A stretch of 11,246 bases of DNA from Davidsoniella eucalypti (GCA_004009845.1 RMBW01000350.1:1-11246), one strand, 5' to 3'; numbered from the stretch's first letter, positions 1 through 8,040 are shown. Made by a program: numbers and translations. Notes: generated from the letters alone by a model not told the origin.

Positions 1-594
1 GTTTCACATGTGTACTCATGTCGCTTATTACGTTTAAACAAGCGCGATATGTGTGTTCGGGGCTGAGCCAAACATGAGGGAAGGATATGTCAGAACTTCC
101 AAGCTGCAAATATTCGTGCATTGCCAAAACTTGGCGTTGATCACAGAAATCGCCCGACAAAAATATCTTTGCAATACCGACTGATAATCGAAGCCAATCA
201 AACCCATCCCAGTTGAAACTTGGTTCGAAAAAAGCGGATAGATCGAGGTGAAGAATGTTTTGATTGTTCAAGTATTCAATTGTCCTTTACAGTGATGTAG
301 GCATCTTTCATGTTGGAATGCATTTTTTTAGAATCGAGCATTCCGATACGAACACCACGCGGCATGATATATCCTTTTGAAGAACAGTAGTGTTTGAAGA
401 TAAACAAGTTGGTCATAGGAAGTAGACATGGGACCGAAAGAATAGAAAGTGGCATCATCTTCATATGATACAATATCACCGTGTCGTCTTAGCGGAATAG
501 AAATAGAAAACTGATGCTGTAAATCGATGGCTTCCATCAATGGGCAGAATTGGTTGATTATGGCGCATGCTTCTTGCGTGATGCCACTTACATC

Positions 595-765
595 GTCCTC
601 CTTCGGTGACATTTCCAAGTAGTAATAGTCGCATAGTTTCCGATGGATATTGTCCTCCTTCGGTGACATTTCCAAGTAGTAATAGTCGCATAGTTTCCGA
701 TGGATATTGTCCTCCTTCGGTGACATTTCCAAGTAGTAATAGTCTCGTAGTTTCCGATGGACATC
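595..765 (-). repeat. 57-bp tandem repeat, three copies, inside the HET gene
   Basis: Three head-to-tail 57-bp units start at 595, 652 and 709. The first two (595-651, 652-708) look identical. The third (709-765) differs at a few bases (tctcgtag for tcgcatag, and gacatc for gatatt). Because 57 is a multiple of three, the gene's frame is kept, and each unit encodes 19 residues of the type HRKLCDYYYLEMSPKED. In gene order the variant copy (HRKLRDYYY) comes first. High DNA identity suggests recent duplication or homogenisation. Confidence 0.95.
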
Positions 766-1858
766 GTCCAACTTCTCTATAGCTCGAATCATTTCTTTGA
801 TCTTCATCAGCACTACAAGGATTTCATCGAGAACGCCCTCAGACAGCGGCGATACAAAATAGCCATAAGAGACAACTTCAGCAACAAAGTTACCGAGTTT
901 GAGAGAAGAAGAAAGACATTTGAATGAAAAAACTAGGGACGTCATGACGGAGGAGATGTCACCCAGGTTTGTAGGCTCTTGGAGACACAGATCAATGGCT
1001 TTGACTCCATGGTGCCCGTGTAGAGAGACCTCTTTGATCTCCCTAAGAAAACAAACAAGCCGCTGAAATTTCTCAAAGGTTTGATTTTCTACTACCGAAT
1101 ATGAAAGCCAAGACTTCAACGCTTGTCCTCGAAGGAGATATTGCTCGGCCGGTATAAATCCAGAATGGTTGTACTGTGCTAGAACGGGATTGCGTGATGA
1201 TGGCTTTAGATAGCAAGGTTGGTCTCGATCCCATATCAAAGATTCCGAATTGACGCCACATTTACAACGAAATTCAACAGATCTATCGGTGATGTAAAGC
1301 TTTCGTCGAGAAAGTATATCTTCTTGAAATGTCCATCCACGGGTGTTCCAATGGCTTTTTTGGTAGCCCTGGCCAACCTCTGAAAAGCATAAACGCGATC
1401 AAGGAACCGTTCAATGTAAATTGGCTCACGGTCGGTCTGATAGCCCGGAAGGAAGTCAATATCTTTGCCACCAGGGGCGCAAATCAAGGTGAGATGAGCA
1501 GCCTGGTAGATTTTGTCCATGGCACAGATTTGGGCATGGCGATCTTCCCGGGAATCTTCACTTTCATCCTGGAGAATGCAATATCGGTCAATCCAGAGAT
1601 AAGAGAAGCCGAGTTCTGTGCAAAGCGCCAGACACTCAGATAACAAATTAGGAACTTGAGTGTTGCCCTTGAAGAATCCTTCACGACGAAACAACAAAAG
1701 TGACTCGGATGTCAACTGGAGGATCTCCTTGCCATCCAGCCGGGTTTCCCATGTGTAGCTCACGGTAACGTACTTTAGGGAGTCTTGGAGTCTAGGCTTG
1801 ACTAAACACATCTTGTGGACATCGATCAACCGAAATTCTGGAGGAAGCTCATGAATAG

Positions 1859-1924
1859 CTAGCCTGAATGTTAGTACTTTGCCTTGTATATTGTTGTAGC
1901 CCGGTAAGACTTAATTAAACTTAC
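1859..1924 (-). other. Intron in the HET gene
   Basis: On the minus strand the sequence shows a GTAAGT donor at 1924-1919, a TACTAAC branch site at 1876-1870 and a GCTAG acceptor ending at 1859, giving 66 nt. Splicing here joins ...PYETT to AIHELPPEFRL and keeps the frame open into the HET core. The nearer CAG (1866-1864) would put a TAG immediately in frame, so the GCTAG acceptor is preferred. Length and signals are typical of filamentous ascomycetes. Confidence 0.8.
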
Positions 1925-2517
1925 CTGTGGTCTCGTATGGTTCAAAATCATGCTCTCTCTTGTCACATTCCTCTATCCAGCTCTGAATCATGCCAACTTC
2001 AAAACGTGGAGAGACTCGTGACGACTTTTCGATATCGACGACACTCCAGCGATTCTCATACTTTTCGTAGATTGCAGTAAAGCTAATGGATACCCTTTTC
2101 TCCATAGGCACTCAAATAGACTTCGGATCGCCACTTTATTCTGTTGCTTTTGGTTTGCTTTGAAGCTATGTCGAGCAGGTCGGTGATCTTTTGTGGTTCT
2201 AGGGTTGCACCACAGAATTGGTATCTGAGGATGTTGTATCTCCGCTTGACATTGATACCTGCAACTAATATTTCGCAGGCAGCACACTTAGATGTGATGG
2301 ATCGGTGGTAATCAATGGCACCCCCAGAATACCGCTCAAAGTAAAAGAGGACGACATCCTCTATATCTGACCAAGCTCTTGGAAACACAACAGTTCCTAG
2401 GAGCCATTCGGAACATTTCAAGCAGAATTTCTTTCTGGGCATCGCGAGATCCCTGACTTGACAAAGACATATACTGAGAACAGTAGAATAGTGAGCTATT
2501 ATGAAGAGGTTGACTTC

Positions 2518-2600
2518 GGATGAAGAGAAGAGAAGAATGAAAACATAAAATTCTAGTGCCAGAAGATTGTACAGAATGAAGAGGTGGGCGGGGTTTAAGA
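2518..2600 (-). promoter_or_regulatory. Probable leader/core promoter region of the HET gene
   Basis: Upstream of the ATG at 2442, the minus strand carries a long pyrimidine tract (purine-rich gaagagaagagaagaa on the plus strand, about 2520-2540) and further out a C-rich patch (CCCCGCCCACC, near 2585-2600). CT-rich tracts just before transcription starts are common in ascomycete promoters. No convincing TATA box is visible. This is inference from composition and position only. Confidence 0.3.
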
Positions 2601-3570
2601 GAGGGATCGATAAAACTGCACTTTCAGAGGACTCCGGAAAGAATAATCAGTGCAGTCCTTTTGGGGATGAGTTGGCCAATGTATTCTTGTCATTAGCAAG
2701 AAGTTGGGTAGAAACTGTCAAACGAGAAATGTAATCAGGCTGTGGTGCCCAGTTTCTTACATATTCGCTTGTTGTCTTACCATCACAGATGTTGAAGAGT
2801 TAAATACATATGCAGATACAATCATTTGGCTACAGACCTATGCCGAGGGAAGGCCGTTGCATATGTACATATGTATATAGGGTCACGAAATGTTGAGCCC
2901 ATCTTAAGAACTTCTTGTGAATCTTCATAGTCGAGCCTGCAAAAATATCAGCTGACATTGCTCATTTGGCTGTGTATGATTGCTACTCTATATTCTGATG
3001 CTACTAGGCTCACAGCCACTCACTAGCATATATCATATATTGATGTATTTGAAAAATGTGATAGACTGAAGTAATGATATGAGAGTCTTGCAATATGACT
3101 ACAATGCAACCCCAAATAGGCAGCAACATTGGTGTCATTATCCATCTCACGTGACTCGTCATGTGACTGCGTGTCGGCTGCTATGAGGGTTGCCAAAGTA
3201 GATGATGATTATAAGGGTTGTCAAAATTTCTTGTGTAAAATGCCAAGACTTTTAGTCCAAGTCTAAAGTCGAGACTACTTATAACGTCTTTCTCTCAAAA
3301 ACTGTTTTTTGAACCTCCAATTTAACAAGTCGTGATGCTGTAACTATGAAATATTCTAGTGCCCGGCTGTGTTGGCAGCTCACGAGTTTTATCGGAGGTA
3401 TAAACTTTTATCCTTTATATTATGACGAGAAAGTAAACCTTTTTCACTATGTGTTAGTGCGAAGATAGTTGTGTTAATTGCTTGGATGGTATTAGCCAAG
3501 TGAACCAAAATTGTTGTTGAGGAAGAAGTTTGAGAAAGGAGAAACCACCTGGATGGGGAGAAAGGCCGTC
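2601..3570. other. Intergenic AT-rich stretch with no supported gene
   Basis: No coding frame with recognisable motifs was seen. Small structures include two E-box-like sites (CACGTGAC near 3149 and CATGTGAC near 3160), a 15-bp direct repeat (atgagggttgccaaa at 3183-3197 and ataagggttgtcaaa at 3211-3225) and a hairpin-like pair GACTTT/AAAGTC (3247-3252 and 3265-3270). At its right end the minus strand has TATAAGAA (3578-3571) followed by a CT- and CAA-rich stretch (about 3560-3490). That resembles a promoter and 5' leader, but no coding sequence follows it. Confidence 0.4.
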
Positions 3571-3578
3571 TTCTTATA

Positions 3579-4064
3579 CCCAAAGAATTGTATGGCCTGA
3601 GAAACGTCCTAAAAGAAAGTCCTATATGAAGTCATAGTTTACTAGGACTCGGACTTTAACCAGTTGAATTTGTAAGTGGAGTTTGTCAAAATATTTGTAC
3701 CAATCTTCTTTTAACATCAAATGAGCACTCGTACACAACTATTTAGAAATACTGGAGAAGGCAGCCATTGAATTTATTGATAGGAAACATCTTGGTTCCA
3801 AAGTGAGCAATGAGTACAGCGGCTTCATGAATTTCTAACTAGCAAGAAAAAGTTATTTGAGTGTGTATTAGTGAAAATCCTTAATAGGGTATATTGAACT
3901 AGCTATATTACGTTTTTGTCGAACATAAGTATGCTTATCTCAAAGGTCTATCATGCGATAGTTTGGCCTTATGACATAGTATTTAGCGTCTAAGATGGAA
4001 CAAATTGCAAGAAATCTCTTAGTTTTGTACTTTTTGTAAATCTATCATTCCTACATACCAATAA
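3579..4064. other. AT-rich intergenic DNA, possible tiny coding relic
   Basis: Frames are short and broken by many TAA/TAG codons. One 31-codon minus-strand stretch (about 3835-3743, containing HEAAVLIAHFGTKMFPINKF) reads like protein, but I do not recognise a family. It lies downstream of the monooxygenase 5' fragment on the same strand, so it could be more of that decayed gene or something unrelated. Nothing else was seen. Confidence 0.25.
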
Positions 4065-4406
4065 TCATGGTATCAAATGGTGCAAAGTTTCATTTAGAAG
4101 ATTTTCGAATAGTTTACGTGAAGCTTGATGCAAGAAGAACAGCTTCGTACACCAGCAACTTAAACTCTTCCAAAGCAACTTCTCTAGTGGCCAATAGACA
4201 TATATCATGAATACAATAGTCACACAGGCAATGTCGGAAAGGGCCACATCCTTAGTTTGAAAACTTGACAATAAATCTGCCAACGCCTAAGACTTCTTTT
4301 AGTGCATAAAGTGACTAATAGTTGATATATCGAAGGCATTGAGAAGAACCTTCTTGCCGAGTGGCGTTTGAGAAGCGGAGGTGGGATTGGAAGCTTCAGT
4401 TGGCAC
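4065..4406 (-). pseudogene. Decayed 5' fragment of an NtaA/SnaA/DszA-type flavin-dependent monooxygenase
   Basis: Intact family members are two-component FMN-dependent monooxygenases with a bacterial-luciferase-like fold that use reduced flavin from a partner reductase. Seen on the minus strand: GKKVLLNAFDISTISH, matching the family's N-terminal KKxxLNAFDMNCVGH block, then LADLLSSFQTKDVALSDI in the place of the LAxLLExGxFDxxFLAD block, then YVYWPLEKLL, like DVYxGPLEKAL. The spacing is shorter than in the family, where a GLW-x-HP segment intervenes. In-frame TAA (4301-4299) and TAG (4289-4287) and a GTG where the ATG should be (4406-4404) rule out a functional product. Similarity fades below about 4180. 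The family call rests on remembered consensus motifs, not an alignment. Confidence 0.5.
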
Positions 4407-4508
4407 AAACTAGGAGGGGACAGAGGCACACAATCTAGAAAGACGATTTCGATTGTTGCCGATGGAGAGGAGAGCTAATAAATGTTGGAAAACGGGGGGA
4501 ATAAGTCC

Positions 4509-4517
4509 CTATTTATA
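4509..4517 (-). promoter_or_regulatory. TATA box in front of the decayed monooxygenase 5' fragment
   Basis: The minus strand reads GGGTATAAATAGGG here, a strong TATA match. About 100 nt of CT-rich leader (CTCTCCTCTCC near 4475) follow before the position where translation would have begun (about 4406). The promoter therefore looks better preserved than the coding part behind it. Confidence 0.5.
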
Positions 4518-4539
4518 CCCGTTTCTATGCTATCTGCTT

Positions 4540-5400
4540 AGGTGTATATTTAAGCAAATACCAACTTTAGTCCGTGACATCAGTAGCCATAGTAAAATGC
4601 ATAGTATGTGGATAAAGAGTTGTGGCTATGGTTCAACATTCGTGATGTAGTACAAGCAAATGCCAAGACTTTAGCTTAGGGTCGGTTTGTATTGTTTCTT
4701 TAGAGAAACCAGATAGACTTATGAACAGCGGAAATAGACTATTCATATATGTTTATGTCTTCAACGCAAATTATCTCACTTCGCTATGAACAGAGAACTG
4801 GCAATGTAGTGCTGCACTCCTCATCACCTAAGTGAGTTGTAGACTGGTGACATTGTCATTTAATATAGTCCAGTTACATTAGCTATAATATAGCAAGTCG
4901 ACGAAGTAGCAATCAAGGTCATGGTGAGCCACACTTCCTTATACTAGCTATGTTTCTGCTTACTCTCGTAGGACAAATATAGTTAGGCAACAGAATGAGG
5001 CAAAAGCAAGGCTTAACTAGTGGGAAGTGTTAGTGAGAACTACCGTTAAGTAGATTAGTGATGTTGTAGACATCTCATAGTATAGCCCCTGATCTCAGAA
5101 ACATGTAAAATCAATCTGATTATAGTATCACTTTACTATCTCTGACCATCATAATTTTCTTGCTTTGGATATAAATCACCAATTGCCCGGAAATACAAGT
5201 ATGATCGTGATAGTTATCGTGTGCTAACCGTGTCAGAGCCTCGATTTCGGCATGTCCAGAGGTCTGACCTTATACAGACTTTTAGGACTTCAATAAAATC
5301 AGGACTTTAGCTATCATGTATTTTTCTTTAATGAGAAGGCTATTGTTAAAATGGTCTGATTTGGCTACTAGGCCGATTGGACGTCATTTAAAGGACTTTC
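4540..5400. other. AT-rich intergenic DNA with no supported gene
   Basis: Stops are frequent in all six frames and no protein motifs were seen. The segment at 4804-4862 contains an imperfect inverted pair (CAATGT and, further on, GGTGACATTG). The 17-nt string aaatgccaagactttag at 4658-4674 is nearly repeated at 3238-3255 (with one extra T). Neither is enough to call a transposable element. Confidence 0.35.
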
Positions 5401-5424
5401 CTTTCAAAATTGGCCACAGCAGTC

Positions 5425-5434
5425 TATAAAAAGG
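5425..5434 (+). promoter_or_regulatory. TATA box of the 5.7-6.6 kb gene
   Basis: TATAAAAAGG is followed, after about 15-20 nt, by a T/C-rich stretch (tttctttccatctttcatcacc, about 5458-5483) typical of ascomycete transcription starts. The first plausible ATGs lie 220-290 nt downstream, implying a long 5' leader. Confidence 0.55.
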
Positions 5435-5650
5435 TGTCACAGTCCTGTTTTGGTGGGTTTTTTCTTTCCATCTTTCATCACCATCGATTCATTGACTTAC
5501 AGTCCATTCTTGATATAACCAGCTTTTATTGATTAGAATTATACCTTCTTCTTCCCATTTTCTCTTACAAGATTAATCATCTTGTAGTTTGTCAACTCGC
5601 TACCTCCAAACAACACCATCTTTTTACAATTCACTTTGAAATTTGATCTA

Positions 5651-5704
5651 GTATGTATCTCCCATTCTTCTGGCTCTATATCTGTGAATCTAACATCATG
5701 GAAG
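5651..5704 (+). other. Probable intron at the 5' end of the 5.7-6.6 kb gene
   Basis: The donor GTATGT (5651-5656), branch site CTAAC (5690-5694) and acceptor AAG ending at 5704 make a 54-nt intron of ideal fungal form. Removing it deletes the ATGs at 5653 and 5698 and makes the ATG at 5716 the first one. The 15 residues otherwise encoded at the start (MYLPFFWLYICESNI) are hydrophobic and unlike the rest of the protein, which fits intron sequence. Confidence 0.5.
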
Positions 5705-5715
5705 CCGATTTCAAA

Positions 5716-6630
5716 ATGAACGACACCGAGGCTCAGATCCGCACCAGTGTCAACACCGTCCTCGGTGTTGGCGCCTACGAGTCTCTGGCAGTTTCCGGAC
5801 TTGGTCACCTCGATGAGGTCAATTACGACGAGGCCCAAACCAGCTGGGCCCAGAACGCCTTAGATCTTGCAAAGCAGTATCAGGCCATCTGGGCCGCTTC
5901 TACAGTCTTCCTTGCCCCCCGCAGCGTCGCTGTAGTCCCTGAGGTGTCTGGTGACATCGAGGATGGAACTGCCCAGAGCGAAGGGCAATCTGAGCTAGTG
6001 TCTGAAGAGCCGGATCTAGACGTCGACAGTGGAGTTTCCGACTACTCCGACTCCACGCCAGCTACCCCACTGCTGGAGGCTGTCATACCTGAGGGTGGAT
6101 TGATCCGCGCCATCAGAGAGGCCGAGCTAGCAGCCTTCACACTAGCTCAGGAGTGGTACTACTATTATGCCCAAAACAGTACGTGCTGCTACCAAGATCC
6201 TCAGGGCGGGCTATCCTATCAGCCCGTCCAAGATAGAAAACCCAGCAGCTATCAAGAGGGCGGACTGTACTGCATACCAGTCTGCTCTCAACACGAGGAT
6301 TTTGGGTTGCCCAACGTCTGCGGGTTGTCCAACGCCTGCGGGTTCATGCCCTCCCATGACCGCGTTGTTGAACACGCCTCAGCGGCGAGATACGTGAGCG
6401 CCTTTAAGCCTGGCAATATCTTGCCGGTTTCAGCAATGCCCGACCTGTCGGCTGGCAACTTCTCTGTTGTCATATCCAAGGCATCCCCAATTTTCCGCGG
6501 CAAAAATTCCTACCCGGAGGGTCACCCCGTGAAGGAAATTGGTGACGGACCTTGGTGGCTCCGAAGCAACCTCACGCATCGTGTCATCACGGTTGATGTG
6601 GCGCACAACCCGTCATACGAGAGCGACTGA
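5716..6630 (+). CDS. Hypothetical acidic protein of unknown function (304 aa from this start)
   Basis: I do not recognise a family. Seen: an N-terminal part with a helix-prone segment (YDEAQTSWAQNALDLAKQYQ, about residues 37-60), a strongly acidic low-complexity stretch rich in Glu, Asp and Ser (about 76-114), and a second helix-prone segment (IREAELAAFTLAQEWYYYY, about 132-152). A Cys/Gly/Pro-rich part follows, with a short internal repeat, and then a basic to mixed C-terminus. No signal peptide or membrane segment is evident from this start. The region is clearly GC-richer than its flanks, supporting real coding. The start at 5716 is chosen because a good intron removes the earlier ATGs; 5698 (good context, A at -3 and G at +4) and 5653 are alternatives in the same frame. 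The TGA at 6628 is followed by 50 more sense codons in frame (see next entry). Confidence 0.65.
   Translation: MNDTEAQIRTSVNTVLGVGAYESLAVSGLGHLDEVNYDEAQTSWAQNALDLAKQYQAIWAASTVFLAPRSVAVVPEVSGDIEDGTAQSEGQSELVSEEPDLDVDSGVSDYSDSTPATPLLEAVIPEGGLIRAIREAELAAFTLAQEWYYYYAQNSTCCYQDPQGGLSYQPVQDRKPSSYQEGGLYCIPVCSQHEDFGLPNVCGLSNACGFMPSHDRVVEHASAARYVSAFKPGNILPVSAMPDLSAGNFSVVISKASPIFRGKNSYPEGHPVKEIGDGPWWLRSNLTHRVITVDVAHNPSYESD
6304..6357 (+). repeat. Imperfect 18-bp tandem repeat in the hypothetical gene
   Basis: The units gggttgcccaacgtctgc (6304-6321) and gggttgtccaacgcctgc (6322-6339) differ at two bases. A degraded third copy begins gggttcatgcc at 6340. In frame they encode GLPNVC-GLSNAC-GFMP. This is a small in-frame minisatellite. 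Confidence 0.7.
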
Positions 6631-6783
6631 AAGCTCGTGAACGTCCGGATCCTCGTCGAGCCTGCGTTTGGCGACAAGATGGAGGGCATCGATGAGCAGA
6701 TCAAAGTGATGCTGCATCGAATGTCCGACTTCGTCATACGAGGCGAGATAGACTTGGACGGGCGGAGAGCTTTCGTCGCTTGA
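6631..6783 (+). other. In-frame 50-codon extension beyond the TGA of the hypothetical gene
   Basis: Directly after the TGA at 6628-6630, the same frame stays open for 50 codons and then ends at a second TGA (6781-6783). It encodes coding-like sequence such as KLVNVRILVEPAFGDKMEGI and FVIRGEIDLDGRRAFVA. Base composition matches the gene upstream and drops sharply after 6783, where the DNA becomes T-rich. The first TGA thus probably interrupts an ancestral longer protein by a CGA-to-TGA transition (Arg to stop), or is read through. The TGA is followed by AAG, not by the CTA that usually favours readthrough. Confidence 0.55.
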
Positions 6784-7053
6784 GTGCTGAGTTGATGAGG
6801 TGGTGAGGTTGGTGAGACACAGGTGAGCAGGCATGAGCTGGAGGCATAGACTGGGCTGGGTATCTAACCGGGATTGGGTCGATTTTACAATGTTTGGATG
6901 GAGTTTTGGAATTTTGGTTTTGCTTTGGTTCCTTTTCTGTTATTTTTTTGGTTTGTTTTGTTTCAATCTATCAGTTATTTACACATACCATCCCTTGCAT
7001 ATACCAATTGTAAATATCTCTATATTGTGAAATAGCCATTGAATGTCTCTGCT
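6784..7053 (+). other. 3' untranslated and intergenic sequence after the hypothetical gene
   Basis: Composition switches from GC-rich to strongly T-rich (ttttggttttgctttggttcc, ttatttttttgg around 6905-6950), with TATA/TGTAAAT-like signals near 7008, as in fungal polyadenylation regions. Open frames here are low-complexity and not convincing. Confidence 0.4.
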
Positions 7054-7407
7054 CTAATCTAGAATCTTGTTTTCCTCAGCAGTTCCAACCCTCCATTGGA
7101 ACTTGATGCTCACGTGATCATTACGAGGATGACTTTGACCTTTCTTCGCATAGAAGTTCTCGAAGAAAGTGCCTTTGGAAACTTAGTAATCATCCCAGAA
7201 TAGGCAACGGTGAAGTTCTGGGAGGAGCAATTGTGAAATGTCTTGGAAAAACTGTGGGAGCAAAACATAGGCCTGTGAGCATAGTAAAAGGGATGTTAGC
7301 ATATGAAATTTCCCGATTAGGAACTCTACTGTTCCGCTAAGCTTCAATGCCAATTGAGCAATTTCGTATATATACCAAAATCTCGTGATTTCCCTATTTG
7401 ACACCAA
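7054..7407 (-). pseudogene. Decayed 3' fragment of an NtaA/SnaA/DszA-type flavin-dependent monooxygenase
   Basis: Seen on the minus strand: AYVLLPQFFQDISQLLLPEL, then LFWDDY, an in-frame TAA (7185-7183), then VSKGTFFENFYAKKGQS and SIKFQWR, ending at TAG (7056-7054). This follows the family's C-terminus block by block: PGxFEDxxxLLxPELxRRGLFWDDY, then VPGGTxRENxYGKKGQ, then HxxxKxxWR. The part from 7407 to about 7300 is weak. The internal stop and missing residues (RRG reduced to RC before LFWDDY) show it is not functional. It is on the same strand as the 5' fragment at 4065-4406 but upstream of it in transcription sense, so the two cannot be the ends of one collinear gene. The call rests on consensus motifs recalled for the family. 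Confidence 0.6.
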
Positions 7408-7409
7408 GC

Positions 7410-7750
7410 TTATGTTATATTAAATATGTCCTATAATGTGTGAAGTTCTGGGTAAAAGACTTTGCTATCATAAGTCGCTCTTGTAGCTGTTATTATTGCT
7501 CTTGCTAGTCCCCAATTGATTAAGTATATGCGATGTTTCACCATGACTATTAATCACGTTTCTATTAGAAGTATATTGCAACTCACTCCGCATGAGCCTC
7601 AAAAAATCACTAAGTTGACCTGGTGAAAGTTTTCGTGAATATCTCCGCAGATGTTTGAGACAGCAAAACGGAAGAATAAAGTATTGCTAGCTAGACCTTA
7701 GTACATAGCCTGAGAACCTATAATGAGCATATTGGACTTCTCGGGTCTGG
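7410..7750. other. AT-rich intergenic DNA, nothing identified
   Basis: Both strands were read for coding motifs, including more of the monooxygenase that would lie here if the 3' fragment were once full length. None was seen. The rest of that copy is either deleted or decayed beyond recognition. Confidence 0.3.
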
Positions 7751-7751
7751 C

Positions 7752-8040
7752 TATATAAGTAAGAACCGACATCTCTCATAGATAACCATTAATCTAGCTC
7801 TGAAACCTCCCGTCAAAGTTTGCTATGAATTCTAGTCTATCAGTACATTCCCATTTAATTGTTCACTCTCCCAAATTGAACTTCCACTCTTGTAATCTGA
7901 TGAAGTCATAAATCAAAGACAACTTCAAACTACCAACAACACAATCAAACAAAGTCTATTCGGTAAGTTCTTAGGCCTTCTTAAACGATAAAACTACAGG
8001 TTATGTCTAACATATTTGCTAACTTATCAGAGTCGATATG
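7752..8040 (+). pseudogene. Promoter and spliced 5' leader of a gene with a dead coding region
   Basis: TATATAAG (7752-7759) is followed by a long leader with the CAA-rich, AUG-poor style of ascomycete 5' UTRs (aactaccaacaacacaatcaaacaaag, about 7927-7953). A well-formed 68-nt intron comes next (donor GTAAGT at 7963, branch site CTAAC at 8019-8023, acceptor TATCAG ending at 8030). The first ATG after it (8038-8040) is followed by TCG and then TAG, so translation would stop after two codons. No family motif is visible downstream. I infer the head of a decayed gene; a noncoding transcript is an alternative. Confidence 0.4.

Larger units (their letters stand above)
1..2442 (-). pseudogene. HET-domain (heterokaryon incompatibility) protein gene, frame-disrupted, 3' end beyond the window
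   Basis: HET proteins trigger programmed cell death after non-self recognition during hyphal fusion. Seen: the ATG at 2442 opens a 119-codon frame with Cys pairs (CLKC, CAAC), as is common before HET domains. A second frame (2111-1925) has SWIEECDKREHD, then an intron, then HELPPEFRLIDV, YVTVSYTW, YLWIDRYCILQDE and DKIYQAAHLTLICAPGG, the HET core. The diagnostic WNTRGWTFQEDILSRR and VEFRCKCG lie in another frame (1355 downward), which runs through three 19-residue repeats to about 420. Two further frames (MTNLFIFKHYC to about 285, then FNWDGFDWLRLS to the edge) look coding and complete the downstream part. Apparent single-base shifts lie near 2090-2105, 1356-1361, 414-425 and 278-291. No stop codon interrupts the inferred path except through these shifts. 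It is therefore a recent pseudogene or an assembly with homopolymer indels. Family assignment is firm; functional state is not. Confidence 0.85.

Noticed and set aside
1329..1643. Plus-strand 104-codon open frame
   Set aside because: It is antisense to the HET core, whose motifs are unmistakable on the minus strand.
1988..2287. Minus-strand 99-codon frame overlapping the HET gene start
   Set aside because: It is a third-frame shadow of the HET N-terminal exons and has no motif of its own.
2860..2873. Perfect 14-bp palindrome CATATGTACATATG
   Set aside because: About one such palindrome is expected by chance in a window of this size and AT-richness.
5539..5838. Minus-strand 99-codon frame
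   Set aside because: It is antisense to the start and leader of the GC-rich gene, with no recognisable domain.
6167..6503. Other open frames inside the hypothetical gene (plus 6167-6397, minus 6288-6503)
   Set aside because: They are shadows that arise from high GC. I considered a frame shift into the 6167 frame, but the main frame stays open on both sides and continues past 6630, so no shift is needed.
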